Positions 49,456 through 60,917 of a stretch of 64,000 nucleotides of DNA are shown here, piece by piece. Under the pieces are notes generated by a model. That model worked only from the letters and a program-made list of their open reading frames with translations, was not told where the DNA came from and did no database searches. The translations under genes and the position numbers were made by a program. Source of the stretch: Alphaproteobacteria bacterium (GTDB lineage Bacteria; Pseudomonadota; Alphaproteobacteria; Caulobacterales; Caulobacteraceae); contig JANYET010000013.1 of NCBI GenBank assembly GCA_025359785.1, positions 62,001 to 126,000 on the forward strand, in the 5' to 3' direction. Every line of letters starts with the position of its first letter. Position 1 is the stretch's first letter.

Positions 49456-51111
49456 ATGCGCACCACAAATACGGCCGCCCGCACGCGACGGGCCGAGGTC
49501 GGTAAGCCGCCGCTGAAGGTCGCGCTGGCCGGCGGTCTCGCCCTGGCGACCGCAATCCTGGGACCGTTTGCGGCCCAGGCTGAAGCGGCCGCGCCCGCCG
49601 GGCTCATGGACCATGCCGCGGCGGCCTGCGCCGCCCTGCAGCCCACCCAGGCCTTCTCCGACGTGGCCACCCATCTGGCCCAGATTCCGGACGCGCCAAC
49701 CAGCATCGTCTCGGCTCGGATCGTGCCGTCGGAACGCGGACTGCCCGCCTACTGCCGCGTTGAAGGGCAGATCGCGCCGACCATCGGCTTCCTCATGAAG
49801 CTGCCGACCGCGGCGTGGAACGGCAAGATGATGATGGGCGGCTGCGGCGGCCCGTGCGGTCAGTATCTCAGCGACCGCCTCGACCCGGCGTTGGCGCGCC
49901 GCTACGCGGTGATTTCCACCGACATGGGTCACAAGGGGATCGGCTGGGCGTTCGCCTACCAGAACCTGCAGGGGCAGATCGATTTCGGGTCTCGCGCGAC
50001 CCACCTGACCGCGGTCGTCGGCAAGGCGCTGATCAACACCTTCTACGCGCAGCCCGCCGCCTTCGCCTATTTCAACGGCTGCTCGACCGGCGGACGGCAG
50101 GCGATGGTGGAGGCCCAGCGTTTTCCCGACGATTTCAACGGTATCATCGGCGGCGCGCCGCCCTATTTCGAGACCGGAGACACACCGCTGTTCCTGTCCT
50201 GGGGCGCGCGCGTCAACATGGACTCCGCCGGCAAGACCATCCTCGACGCGGCCAAGCTGCCGATGGTCCACCGCGCGGTCATGGACGCCTGCGATCCCCA
50301 GCACACCCAGGACAATTTCCTGCTGAACCCGGCCGCCTGCAAATGGGAACCCTCCGCCCTGCTCTGCAAGCCGGGCCAGGCGGCCGGCGCCTGCCTCAGC
50401 CCTGCCGAGGCCGACGTGATCCGCAAAATCTACAGCGGCGCGGTCAATTCGAAGGGCCGTGCGCTCTACTTCGGCATGCCGCGCGGTTCTGAGATGGAAT
50501 GGGCGCCGGGGTTCGTCAATTTCAACGGCCTGCCGGGCAACTACCTGTCCGGATTCGGCGGAGCCGGAAATTCGATCATGACCTATGGCGCCTACTTCTA
50601 TTCGCCCGGCGCCACCTACTCCGAACGGGATTTCGACTACGACCGCGATCCGCCGCGCCTGGCCGTGACCGAGGCGCTCTACAATGCCCAGAACCCCGAC
50701 CTGCGGGCCTTCAAGGCGGCCGGTGGCAAGTTGATCCTGTTCCATGGCTGGAACGACAACCAGATCCCGGTCGGAGCCAGCATCGACTACTATGAGACCG
50801 CGACCCGCGCGGCCGGCGGGCCCGAAGCCACCCGGTCGTTCTTCCGCATGTTCCTGCTGCCCGGCGTCGGCCATTGCCGGGGCGGCCCCGGCGGCAGTGA
50901 GGTGGATTGGATTTCGGCGCTGGAGGCCTGGGTCGAGAAAGGCAAGGCGCCCGACCAGGTGGTCACCAACCGGATGAAGGTCGATCCCAACGCCACCGTC
51001 GAAATCGCGCCCGGGGAGACTTTGATCCTGTTCCCGCGTCACCCCCTGGATCCATCCAGCGTCATCAGTTCCCGTGTGCTGCCGGCCTATGCCGCCGGCG
51101 GCGCGCACTGA
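49456..51111 (+). CDS. Tannase/feruloyl esterase family protein (paralogue 3)
   Basis: A 551-residue exported esterase. The ATG at 49456 gives an Arg-rich start and a hydrophobic signal peptide (about 22-45, ending AAQAEA); in-frame ATGs further up would place the signal too deep. Ser210 in GCSTGGRQ, Asp434 in HGWNDNQIP and His473 in GHCRGG form the triad with the CS/HC cysteines. It is closest to paralogue 1 (shared GGCGGPCG, YFGMP and HGWNDN segments). It is followed by an exported tandem hydrolase 29 bases later, so the two probably act together outside the cytoplasm. Confidence 0.9.
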   Translation: MRTTNTAARTRRAEVGKPPLKVALAGGLALATAILGPFAAQAEAAAPAGLMDHAAAACAALQPTQAFSDVATHLAQIPDAPTSIVSARIVPSERGLPAYCRVEGQIAPTIGFLMKLPTAAWNGKMMMGGCGGPCGQYLSDRLDPALARRYAVISTDMGHKGIGWAFAYQNLQGQIDFGSRATHLTAVVGKALINTFYAQPAAFAYFNGCSTGGRQAMVEAQRFPDDFNGIIGGAPPYFETGDTPLFLSWGARVNMDSAGKTILDAAKLPMVHRAVMDACDPQHTQDNFLLNPAACKWEPSALLCKPGQAAGACLSPAEADVIRKIYSGAVNSKGRALYFGMPRGSEMEWAPGFVNFNGLPGNYLSGFGGAGNSIMTYGAYFYSPGATYSERDFDYDRDPPRLAVTEALYNAQNPDLRAFKAAGGKLILFHGWNDNQIPVGASIDYYETATRAAGGPEATRSFFRMFLLPGVGHCRGGPGGSEVDWISALEAWVEKGKAPDQVVTNRMKVDPNATVEIAPGETLILFPRHPLDPSSVISSRVLPAYAAGGAH

Positions 51112-51140
51112 GGCCATTTGCGACTGAGGAGCCGACCCGC

Positions 51141-52961
51141 ATGAAGCGCCTATGGATCGTACTGGCCGTCCTCTTCGGCGTGATCGCGCCTGGGATCGCC
51201 ACCGCGGCGCGCCCGGCCCGCGGCATCTCGATCCAGATTATCAATATCTCCGCCGATCCGCCGGGCCGCCAGCTCCTGGCGCCGGGCGGCGGCCGCGAAC
51301 TGACGCCGGCGATCCTCTTCACGCCGGCCGCAGGCGCCAACGTCTACGGCCCGGCGATCCTGATGCTCGACACCGGCCTGGGATCAAATCCGGGCCGCAG
51401 CGACGAGCCGACCCGTTTTGCCGCCGAGCGGCTGGCCGCCCGTGGCTACACCGTGCTCAGCCTCTATTCGCATCTCGAGCGCGGCTATCCCCTCAACCGC
51501 TTCGAGCAGACCCGATACGACATTTCCGCCGCCCTCGATTTCCTGGAGCGCATGGGGTTCGAGGACATCGCCCTGGCCGGACGATCCTATGGCGCGATCG
51601 CCGTGGCCAACTACCTGGCGGAAAGCGATGACGCCGCCCTGGCGACCCCCGGCAAGCGACGCGTGCAGGCGGCCATCCTCTTCGACCCGCTCACCGACGT
51701 TCGCCGCTATGTAGCCTCCGACCTCGCCGGTCCCGGCTACGGCGCCAAGCTGGCCGCCGCGCGTGCGGCGGTGGCCGCCAAGACCGGGCTGATTCCGGTC
51801 GATATCGAGCCGGGCTATCACCCGCCAGAGAAGGAAGCGCCCTGGATGGTCGCCGGGCGCTACGTGATGCCCGCCGAGGCCTTCCTGAGCTATTTCGGCC
51901 CGGAGGCGCAGACCCGCAATCTGTCGGTGCTCGGCCGGTTGCCAATCCCGACCCTGGCCGTGGTGACCGCCGGAGACCCTTCCGCGTCGGCGGAAATACT
52001 GCGCGGGGCGGCCTCCGTAGCGTCGGGCATGCTCAAGGTGAAATCCGAGCCCGCGGGATCCTACGCGGCGCCCTCCGTCCAGGATCGGCTCACCAACGAC
52101 ATGGCGGCGTTCCTGTCCCAGCACGGCCTGGGCGTACGACCGGCGGTAAAGACCAGCTTCGCCAGCATCACAGCGGCCGATGGTCAGATCTTCACCGGGG
52201 TGCTCTACAGGCCGGCGGCCGGCGGCGACAAAGCCCGACCCGCGTTCATCCTGCACCACGGCCTCAGCGAGGATGCGATCCACTCCTCGACCCACTGGCT
52301 AGGCTGGCGCCTGGCCCAGGCGGGCTATGCCGCGCTTTCCGTCGCCAACCACTCCAGCGGCACCACCGGGGCGACCATGACCGGCAACCTGGCCGAGGTC
52401 GCCGACGACACCGGACGCTGGGCCGACTGGATTTCCAGCCAGGGCTATCGCCGCCTGATCCTGCAGGGCCATTCCAACGGCGGAATCCAGATCTCCAACT
52501 ACATGAGCCTGAAGCACGATCCGCGGGTCGTCGGGATGGTCTACATGGCCCCGACCCTGGACTCGCCGCGCTACTCCCGCGAGACGCTGGGCGACAAGGT
52601 CTATGAGGGCCAGGTGAAAGAAGCCCTGGAGGCCGTCGCGCGCGGCGAAGGCGACACCCACCTGATGACCGAGGACAAGCTGCGGCTCGCCCGGCGTTTC
52701 CTCGATATCTCAGGACCACAGTCGCGGGCCTGGCACACCGAGCGGATCAAGGAGTTCAACACGCCCATGCTGGTGATCGCCGGCGCGAAGGATCCGCTGA
52801 TGACCCGCGACCCGAAGTTCATCGACACCTTCGTGCACAACCATCCGGGACCCGCCGAGGTGAAGTGGCTCGAAAGCGGATCGCACGGCATGAAGGAATC
52901 CAAGACCGTCATCGCGCAGGACATCGCCAGCTGGACCCGGCGGACCTTCGGCGCGCCCTGA
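51141..52961 (+). CDS. Exported protein with two alpha/beta-hydrolase domains
   Basis: A 606-residue protein with a signal peptide (about 1-22, ending GIATA). Domain 1 (about 40-330) has Ser149 in the elbow GRSYGA; domain 2 (about 345-605) has Ser445 in GHSNGG, Asp551 in GAKDPL and His582 in SGSHGM. Unlike the tandem proteins at 8152 and 42744, both elbows keep serine, and they share the local pattern G-x-S-x-G-x-I-x-x-x-N-Y, suggesting duplication. GAGGA lies before the ATG at 51141. It follows tannase paralogue 3 and may process the released moiety in the periplasm. Confidence 0.82.
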   Translation: MKRLWIVLAVLFGVIAPGIATAARPARGISIQIINISADPPGRQLLAPGGGRELTPAILFTPAAGANVYGPAILMLDTGLGSNPGRSDEPTRFAAERLAARGYTVLSLYSHLERGYPLNRFEQTRYDISAALDFLERMGFEDIALAGRSYGAIAVANYLAESDDAALATPGKRRVQAAILFDPLTDVRRYVASDLAGPGYGAKLAAARAAVAAKTGLIPVDIEPGYHPPEKEAPWMVAGRYVMPAEAFLSYFGPEAQTRNLSVLGRLPIPTLAVVTAGDPSASAEILRGAASVASGMLKVKSEPAGSYAAPSVQDRLTNDMAAFLSQHGLGVRPAVKTSFASITAADGQIFTGVLYRPAAGGDKARPAFILHHGLSEDAIHSSTHWLGWRLAQAGYAALSVANHSSGTTGATMTGNLAEVADDTGRWADWISSQGYRRLILQGHSNGGIQISNYMSLKHDPRVVGMVYMAPTLDSPRYSRETLGDKVYEGQVKEALEAVARGEGDTHLMTEDKLRLARRFLDISGPQSRAWHTERIKEFNTPMLVIAGAKDPLMTRDPKFIDTFVHNHPGPAEVKWLESGSHGMKESKTVIAQDIASWTRRTFGAP

Positions 52962-53035
52962 CCGGCGTCATCGCGGCGGGCGGCGGCGGGCAGAGAGTCT
53001 CTTGCGGACTTCACCGCCCGGCGTAGGACGCGAGG

Positions 53036-53830
53036 ATGGAGACTGACGCACCCAGTGGCCTCCAGGGCCTCAGCCGCGGCCTCGCCGTGCTCACCGCCCT
53101 GAACGCCCGTGGCCCGCTGACCCTGGCCGGCCTCAGCCGCGAGCTTGGCCTGCCGCGCACGACGCTCCGCCGCATCGTCACCGCGCTGATCGCCGAGCAG
53201 TGCTGCCTTCGCCTGCCTAGCAGCGCGCTCTATGCGCTGGCCCCCGGCGTCGCGCGCCTGACGTCCGGCTACGGCCCGGGGGACCGGCTGACCGCGATCT
53301 GCGCGGCCCGCCTGCCCGTGCTCAGCCGCGAGATCGGCTGGCCGGTCGCGTTGGCCGTGCCCGAGGGCCTGATCATGCGGGTCCGCGTGGCGACCGATTT
53401 CGAGAGTCCGTTCGCCCTGGCCCGGATGCGGCCCGGCTATGCGACGCCACAGGCCGAGACCACCACCGGCCTGTTATATCTGGCATCGCTGGAGCCCTTG
53501 GCGGCGAAGGCCCGACTGGACGACATCTACGCGGCGCGATGGCGTTCCCGCCTGCGCTTCGCGCGTCAGGAGGCCGACGACCTGATCCGCCAGGCCCGGG
53601 AGGCCGGCTATCTGGTCCTCGAGCGCCAGTTTCCGGAAGCCAGCCTCGGCGTCCCGCTTCGCGTCGCTGGGGCCGTCCAAGGTGGCCTGGTCGTTCGGTA
53701 CGTGCGCTCAGCCCTACGGCGGGATGAAGCGCGGGCGCGGCTCCTGCCACGCCTTCTCGAGATCGCGGCGGCCGTCGAGGCCGAGGTCGAAGCTCAACTG
53801 GCGACCAACGGGGCCGTCACCGGATCGTAG
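53036..53830 (+). CDS. IclR-family transcriptional regulator
   Basis: A 264-residue IclR regulator: winged helix at about 8-70 (LSRGLAVLTALNARGPLTLA, GLPRTTLRRIVTALIAEQ) and an effector domain from about 90. It shares with the regulator at 46522 the segment REIGWPVALAV. Its 3' end overlaps the convergent FAD monooxygenase gene by 37 bases, an unusually long overlap. It may control the monooxygenase/aldehyde dehydrogenase pair or the upstream tannase genes. Confidence 0.87.
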   Translation: METDAPSGLQGLSRGLAVLTALNARGPLTLAGLSRELGLPRTTLRRIVTALIAEQCCLRLPSSALYALAPGVARLTSGYGPGDRLTAICAARLPVLSREIGWPVALAVPEGLIMRVRVATDFESPFALARMRPGYATPQAETTTGLLYLASLEPLAAKARLDDIYAARWRSRLRFARQEADDLIRQAREAGYLVLERQFPEASLGVPLRVAGAVQGGLVVRYVRSALRRDEARARLLPRLLEIAAAVEAEVEAQLATNGAVTGS

Positions 53831-54978
53831 GCGTAGAACGCCGGATCGCTGGCCGGCGCGGCGTTCCCGTCATAGGCGTCTGGATCGCGGCTCTGTAGCA
53901 GTTCTCCCTGCCGCACAGACTGGCGGTAGACCTCCGCCGTCCGGGGCCGGCGGACCGTCTCGTAGAGATCGAGCGCGGCGCCCAGGTCGCTTTCCGCGCC
54001 AAGCGCGCGCACCAGCACCATGGCGTCCTCGATCGCCATGGCCGCGCCCAGGCCCAGGAACGGCAGCATGGGATGGGCCGCGTCGCCGAGCAGGGTAACC
54101 GGGCCCTTTCGCCACAGGGCCAGGGGTTCGCGGTGGAACAGCCCCCAGCGCCGCAAGGTAGCCGGTTTGGCGAGCCTGAGCAGGCCTTCCACGTCGGGGT
54201 GCCAGCCCGCGTACAGCGCCAGCAGGTCGGCCGGGTCGCCGCGCACCGACCAGCCTTCCTCGACCCAGTCGCTGGTCCGGGCCAGAGCCACGCAGTTGAC
54301 CGTCTCGCCCCGACGCACGGTGTATCGGTTGATGACGCGGCCAGGCCCGAAGTAGACCGCCGCGCGGCCCGCTTCCATGAAGGCGGCGGCCTCGTCCCAC
54401 GGAACCAGGAACCGCCACGCGACCTGTCCGGTGAACACCGGCAGCGACGGGTCCAGCAGCAGCTCGCGCACGCTCGAGCGCAGGCCGTCCGCGCCGATCA
54501 CCAGGTCGGCCTCCGCTGACGTCCCGTTCTCGAAACCGAGCCGCGCCCCCGCGCCCCGCGGGTCGATGGTCTTCAGGCGATGGCCCAGCGACAGGCCGCC
54601 GCCAGCCTGATGGAAGGCGCCAGCGATGATCGCCTGCAGGTCGGCGCGATGGATCTGGCGGCCGACGACCTCGGGGGTGTCCAGCAGGCCATCGGCCTTG
54701 TCGTAGGCCCCGGCCAGCTTCTCGCCGGTCCGGTAGTGCAGGAACGGAATGGTCGTGCTGAGCATCGCCGCGGCCCTGACCGCGTCATAGACGCCCGCCT
54801 CGCGCAGGGTCGTCTGCGATCCCTTGCTGAGCGTCAGGCCGGCGCCCACCTCGCCCAGTTCAGAGGCCTGTTCATAGACGTGGACCGGGTAGCCCTGGCG
54901 CAGCAAAAGCAGGCCCGCCGTCAGACCGCCGATGCCGCCGCCGACGATCGCGACGCGGGGTTTCGAGGACACCGCCAT
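53794..54978 (-). CDS. FAD-dependent aromatic monooxygenase (salicylate hydroxylase-like)
   Basis: A 394-residue group A flavin monooxygenase. The N-terminal VAIVGGGIGGLTAGLLLLRQ binds FAD; VIGADGLRSSVRE is the DG motif and VTLLGDAAHPMLPFLGLGA the GD motif. Such enzymes hydroxylate aromatic acids with NAD(P)H and O2. It is the downstream partner of an aldehyde dehydrogenase one base away, so an aromatic aldehyde may be oxidised to its acid and then hydroxylated. Substrate not determinable. Confidence 0.88.
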   Translation of the reverse strand: MAVSSKPRVAIVGGGIGGLTAGLLLLRQGYPVHVYEQASELGEVGAGLTLSKGSQTTLREAGVYDAVRAAAMLSTTIPFLHYRTGEKLAGAYDKADGLLDTPEVVGRQIHRADLQAIIAGAFHQAGGGLSLGHRLKTIDPRGAGARLGFENGTSAEADLVIGADGLRSSVRELLLDPSLPVFTGQVAWRFLVPWDEAAAFMEAGRAAVYFGPGRVINRYTVRRGETVNCVALARTSDWVEEGWSVRGDPADLLALYAGWHPDVEGLLRLAKPATLRRWGLFHREPLALWRKGPVTLLGDAAHPMLPFLGLGAAMAIEDAMVLVRALGAESDLGAALDLYETVRRPRTAEVYRQSVRQGELLQSRDPDAYDGNAAPASDPAFYAYDPVTAPLVAS

Positions 54979-54979
54979 C

Positions 54980-56503
54980 TCAGGTCCTCGGGCCCAGGTT
55001 GACGCTGATCGCCTTGGTCTTGAGGTAGGGCTCCAGCCCCTCCTTGCCGAATTCGCGGCCCCAGCCCGACTGGCGGTTGCCGCCGAACGGCGTCTCCGGG
55101 CTCATCGCCGCGTGATAGTTGATCGCCACCTGTCCGGAGTCGATCTTGCGCGCCATCCGCAGGCCGCGCTGGATATCCCGCGTCCAGACCGATCCGGATA
55201 GGCCGTAGACCGTGGAATTGACGTCCCGCACCAGGGCCGCCTCGTCGGTGAACGGAATGACGGTCAGCACCGGTCCGAATATCTCCTCCTGCGCGATCCG
55301 CATGTCGGCCCGCGCGTCTGTGAAGATCGTCGGGCGGACGAAGTGGCCAGGCGACGGGGTGTCCTCGCCGCCTAGGGCCACGGTCGCGCCGTCCTCCTCC
55401 ACGCCGATGCGGATGTATTCGAGGATCCGGGCCTTCTGACGCGCGGAGATCACCGGACCCAGCACGGTGTCTGGGGCCAGGCCATCGCCCAACGTCATGG
55501 TCTTGGCGAAGGCGGCGACGCCGGCCACCACCTCGTCGTGAACCTCGCGATGAACGAACAGCCGCGTCCCGGCCATGCACGCCTGTCCGGAGACGAAGAA
55601 GCACGCCATCGCCGCCGCGGGGATCGCCTCGCTGAGGTCGGCGTCGGGGAAGATCACCACGGGCGACTTGCCGCCGAGTTCGAGTGTCACCCGCTTCAGA
55701 TTGCTGGCCGCCGCGCCCTGGGCGATGCTTCGCCCGACCGCGGTGGATCCCGTGAAGGTGATCTTGTCGATGCCGGGGTGGGTCGCCATGGCCGCGCCGA
55801 CCTCGTCGCCGAACCCGTGCAGCAGGTTGAAGGTCCCCGGCGGCGCGCCGGCCTCCAGCAGCAGTTCGGCGAAGAACCGCCCCGTCAGCGGCGCCAGCTC
55901 CGCGGTCTTCAGAACCACCGTGCAACCCACCGCCAACGCCGGCGCCAGCTTCAGCGCGATCATCCCCGCCGGCGCGTTCCAGGGCACGATCGCGCCGACC
56001 ACGCCTATTGGCTCGCGCAGGGTCGAGACCATGAAGTCGAGGTGGGTGCGGCTGCCGATCGCCGGCGTGAAGGCTTCGCCGCTGATCTTCGTCGCCCAGC
56101 CGGCGTAGTAGCGGAACAGCTCCGCCCCCAGCAGGCGGACCACCGGGGTCGAGGACGCCAAAGGCGTGCCGTTGTCGATGCTCATGATCTCGCCGATCAG
56201 GTCGGCGTCGCGGTCCAACAGGTCGGCGAACCGCAGCATGATGCGCGCCCGCTCGCGGCCGTGCAGCCGGCCCCAGCTGGTTTCCAGGGCGTGGCGGGCG
56301 GCGTGGACGGCCATATCCAGATCGTGGGCCGAGGCGCCGGCGATTTCCGCCACCCGCTCTTCACGTGCCGGGTTCTCGACCGCAATCGTCCGGCTCGAGG
56401 CCCCTTCGGTCCAGCGGTCGCCGATCAGCAGGTGTTGTGGGCGGGCAAGGTCGGCAACGGCCCGCGGACTGTAAGCGGGCCTCACCAGCTGGTCGCGGCT
56501 CAT
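54980..56503 (-). CDS. Aldehyde dehydrogenase
   Basis: A 507-residue aldehyde dehydrogenase. VPWNAPAGMIALKLAPALAVG, the base in LELGGKSPVVIF and catalytic Cys309 in VSGQACMAGTR are present. The ATG at 56503 has a GGAG upstream; an earlier in-frame ATG at 56593 would add 30 residues. It precedes the flavin monooxygenase by one base, so both belong to one aromatic route. It is a different subfamily from the aldehyde dehydrogenase at 13547. Confidence 0.9.
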   Translation of the reverse strand: MSRDQLVRPAYSPRAVADLARPQHLLIGDRWTEGASSRTIAVENPAREERVAEIAGASAHDLDMAVHAARHALETSWGRLHGRERARIMLRFADLLDRDADLIGEIMSIDNGTPLASSTPVVRLLGAELFRYYAGWATKISGEAFTPAIGSRTHLDFMVSTLREPIGVVGAIVPWNAPAGMIALKLAPALAVGCTVVLKTAELAPLTGRFFAELLLEAGAPPGTFNLLHGFGDEVGAAMATHPGIDKITFTGSTAVGRSIAQGAAASNLKRVTLELGGKSPVVIFPDADLSEAIPAAAMACFFVSGQACMAGTRLFVHREVHDEVVAGVAAFAKTMTLGDGLAPDTVLGPVISARQKARILEYIRIGVEEDGATVALGGEDTPSPGHFVRPTIFTDARADMRIAQEEIFGPVLTVIPFTDEAALVRDVNSTVYGLSGSVWTRDIQRGLRMARKIDSGQVAINYHAAMSPETPFGGNRQSGWGREFGKEGLEPYLKTKAISVNLGPRT

Positions 56504-56647
56504 CGTGTGGTTCTCCGGGGGCGGCAGACCCTGGCGGTTGGGTGACTCGAACCCTAGATCGACGCCGGGAAGACACCGAGCCGCGACGTTCAATTCGTCC
56601 GATGATCGGACGTTTCTTCGTCTATTCCATGTGCGTGCCCAGGGGCC

Positions 56648-57483
56648 TCAGCCCAGGCGCGCCGCGTGCCAGCGCAGATGATCGGCCATGAAACTCGCGA
56701 CGAAGGCGTAGCTGTGATCGTAGCCAGCCTGCAGGCGAAGGGTCAGCGCGACGCCGGCCGCCTCGCAGGCCTGCGCCAGGAGCTGCGGTTTCAGCTCGGT
56801 CTCGAGGAAGGGGTCCGCACCGCCCTGATCGACCAGAATCTCGGCCGCCGCGGCGCCGCCCTCGATCAAGGCCGTCGCGTCGTGGGCGCGCCACGCCGAA
56901 CGATCGGGGCCGAGGTAGCCGCTCAGCGCTTTCTGGCCCCAGGGGCAGCGCGTCGGCGAGGCGATCGGGGCGAAGGCCGAGACGCTCCGCCAGCGGCCCG
57001 GGTGGCGCAGCGCCAGGGTGAGCGCGCCATGACCACCCATCGAATGGCCAGTGATCGCCTGGCGGGCCATGTCCGCCGGAAAGTTCGCCGCGATCAGCGC
57101 CGGTAGTTCGCCGACGACGTAGCGCTCCATGCGGAAGTTGGCGGCCCAGGGCGCTTGCGTCGCGTCGAGATAGAAGCCGGCGCCTTGGCCGAAGTCATAG
57201 GCGGGGTCGTCGGGAACACCCTCGCCACGCGGACTGGTGTCCGGCGCCACGAAGATCAGCCCGAGCTCGGCGCACACCTGCTGGAACTGTCCCTTGTCGG
57301 TCACATTGGCGTGGGTGCAGGTCAGGCCGGAGAGATACCAGACCACGGGGAGCGGAACCCCCGCGGCGGCTTGCGGCGGCAGATAGACGCTGAAGGTCAT
57401 CGCCGTCCCGGTCTCGCGGCTATCATGCCGATAGACGCCTTGGACGCCGCCGAACATTTTCGCGGTGGAAACGGTTTCCAGGC

Positions 57484-57487
<4 letters not shown>
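56648..57487 (-). CDS. fghA: S-formylglutathione hydrolase
   Basis: A 279-residue esterase D-type hydrolase, normal length, splitting S-formylglutathione into formate and glutathione. Family motifs include [40 protein letters not shown] and the nucleophile Ser149 in [10 protein letters not shown]. It overlaps the formaldehyde dehydrogenase gene by ATGA (57484-57487), and the two catalyse successive steps of formaldehyde removal. Confidence 0.95.
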
Positions 57488-58589
<1,102 letters not shown>

Positions 58590-58593
<4 letters not shown>

Positions 58594-60917
58594 CTTGTCT
58601 CTCCCAGGTTCGAAGGCGTCTCAGGCGCCGACGCAGCGCGCAACTTCACCGGCACGGATTTGTAGGCCGGCGTGCCGCTGCGTCGGTCGTGATCGTCGAG
58701 CGCCACCAGCGCATTGGTTTCCGGATAATAGGCGGCCACGCAGCCTCGGGGCAGCGACCTCGCGACGGCTGTGAAGCCCCGCACGATGCGCGCGCCGGAC
58801 GGATCGAAAGCCGCCAGGATATCGACCCGATCGCCACTGGCCAAGCCTTGGGCCGCGAGGTCCTCCGGGCTGACAAAGACGATATCGCGCCGTCCGAAGA
58901 CGCCGCGATAACGGTCGTCCTGCCCATAGATCGTCGTGTTGTATTGATCGTGGCTGCGAAGCGTCGTCAGCAGCATCACCTGCGGGTCGCCGCGCCGCGC
59001 GTCCTCGCTGTCCGCCAGATAGGGCAGGAAATTGGCCTTGCCGCTGGCGGTCTTCCAGACGCGTTGCGAGGTCGGCACCGGCAGCCGGAAACCGCCGGGG
59101 GTTTGAATGCGCGCGTTGTAGTCGGCGAACTGGTCCGGCAGCACCGCCTCGATCAGGTCGCGGATGCGGCCATAGTCAGCCGTCAACGCCGCCCAGGAGA
59201 CCGGATCGTCGGGGCCGAACGTAGCCCGGCCAATGCCCGCGACGATCGCCACCTCGGACATCAGCTGCGGCCCCGCCGGCGGATTCAAGCCTCGCGAGGC
59301 GTGAACCATCGACATGGAGTCCTCGACCGTCACCGCCTGGCGCCCCGCCGCCTGGGCGTCGATCTCGGTACGGCCGAGGCAGGGCAGCAACAGGCTCTCG
59401 CGGCCCGTCAGGAGGTGGGTTCGATTAAGCTTGGTCGCCACGTGGACCGTCATGTCCACCCCGGCCAGGGCGGCGAAGGTGCGGACAGGGTCGGGCGCGG
59501 CGACCGCGAAATTGCCGCCCAGGCCCATGAAGAACCGGACCTCGCCCCGCTCCATGGCGCCGATCGCCTGCACCACGGTGTGGCCATGCTCGCGCGGCGA
59601 GCGGAACCCAAAGACCCCGTCCATCGCCCCCAGGAACGCCTCGGAAGGCTTTTCCCAAAGCCCCACCGTGCGGTCGCCCTGCACGTTGGAATGCCCGCGC
59701 AAGGGACAAATACCGGCCCCTGGTCGGCCGATGTTGCCGCGCAGCAGCAGCAGGTTGACGAGCTGTTGCACCGTCGATGACGCGTTGCGGTGCTGGGTCA
59801 GACCCATCCCGTAGCAAAGGATCGTGGCGCTCGAGGCCGCATAGATCCGCGCGGCGCCTTCGATCTCCGCCCGCGGCAGGCCGGCGCCCGCCTCGATCCG
59901 CGCCCACTCCAGGGCGGCCAGGTGGGCGGCCAGCAGATCAAAGCCCAGGGTGTGCTCCCGCAGGAAGCCGTGATCGAGGATCGCCTCACGCCCCTGCGCG
60001 AGGGCCTCGGCGTCCCAGGCGATCAGGGCCTTCATCATCCCCTGCACCAGCGCCGCGTCGCCGCCAACCGTGAGCTGGTAGTAGCCGGAGGCGATATCGG
60101 TCGCCCCCAGGGTCGCCATCTCGACCGCATCCTGCGGCGAGGCGAAGCGTTCCAGCGCGCGCTCACGAAGCGGATTGAACACCAGGATCGCGGCGCCCCG
60201 CCGCGAGGCCTCGCGCAAGGTCGTCATCATCCGCGGATGATTGGTGCCCGGGTTGTGGCCGAAGCTGAGGATCAGGTCGGCGTGATCGAAATCCTCCAGC
60301 GTCACCGACCCCTTCCCCAGGCCGATCGAGTCCGGCAGACCCACGCTGGTGGGCTCGTGGCACATGTTGGAGCAATCGGGGAAATTGTTGGTCCCGAACC
60401 GCCGTCCAAGCAGCTGATAGAGGAATGCCGCCTCATTGGAGGCCCGGCCGGAGGCGTAGAATTCCGCCTGGCCGGGGTGGTCCAGCGCCTTCAGGCCGCC
60501 GGCTATCCGCTCGAAAGCCGCCTCCCACGCGATCGGCAGGTAGCGGTCCGTGGCCGCGTCATAGGCCAGGGGTTCAGTCAGGCGGCCAGCGTCCTCGAGC
60601 TGGTGGTCGCTCCAGGCCCGCAACTCGGTCAGCGTATGGCGGGCGAACAGGTCAGGCGTCGCGCGTTTGCTGGTCGCCTCCCAGGCCACGGCCTTGGCGC
60701 CGTTCTCGCAAAACTCGAACGACGAGGTGTGCTTCGGATCGGGCCAGGCGCAGCCTGGACAGTCGAAGCCCTCCGGCTGATTGGCGTGCAAGAGGGCGCG
60801 ACCTCCGTCCAGGAGGGTCGTGTGGTCCTGCAGGGCCAGACCCACGGCCTTGATCGCGCCCCAGCCGCCGGCCGGCCGGGTGTAGGCATGGACGCCAGGA
60901 ATAGGCTTCTTAGACAT
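58590..60917 (-). CDS. FdhF/YdeP-family molybdopterin oxidoreductase (formate dehydrogenase-like)
   Basis: A 775-residue bis-MGD enzyme of the YdeP/Fdhalpha-like family. The N-terminal part has [11 protein letters not shown] in place of a full [4Fe-4S] motif; the probable Mo ligand is Cys186 in [24 protein letters not shown] and [14 protein letters not shown] are family signatures; the C-terminal domain carries [16 protein letters not shown]. It probably oxidises formate produced by the neighbouring hydrolases, although for this family the physiological substrate is often unproven. The ATG at 60917 gives the family N-terminus; overlap with fdhD is eight bases and with frmA four. Confidence 0.87.

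Noticed and set aside
49264..51117. A 617-codon minus-strand frame
   Set aside because: Antisense to tannase paralogue 3, with no recognisable domain; long open antisense frames are expected at this GC content.
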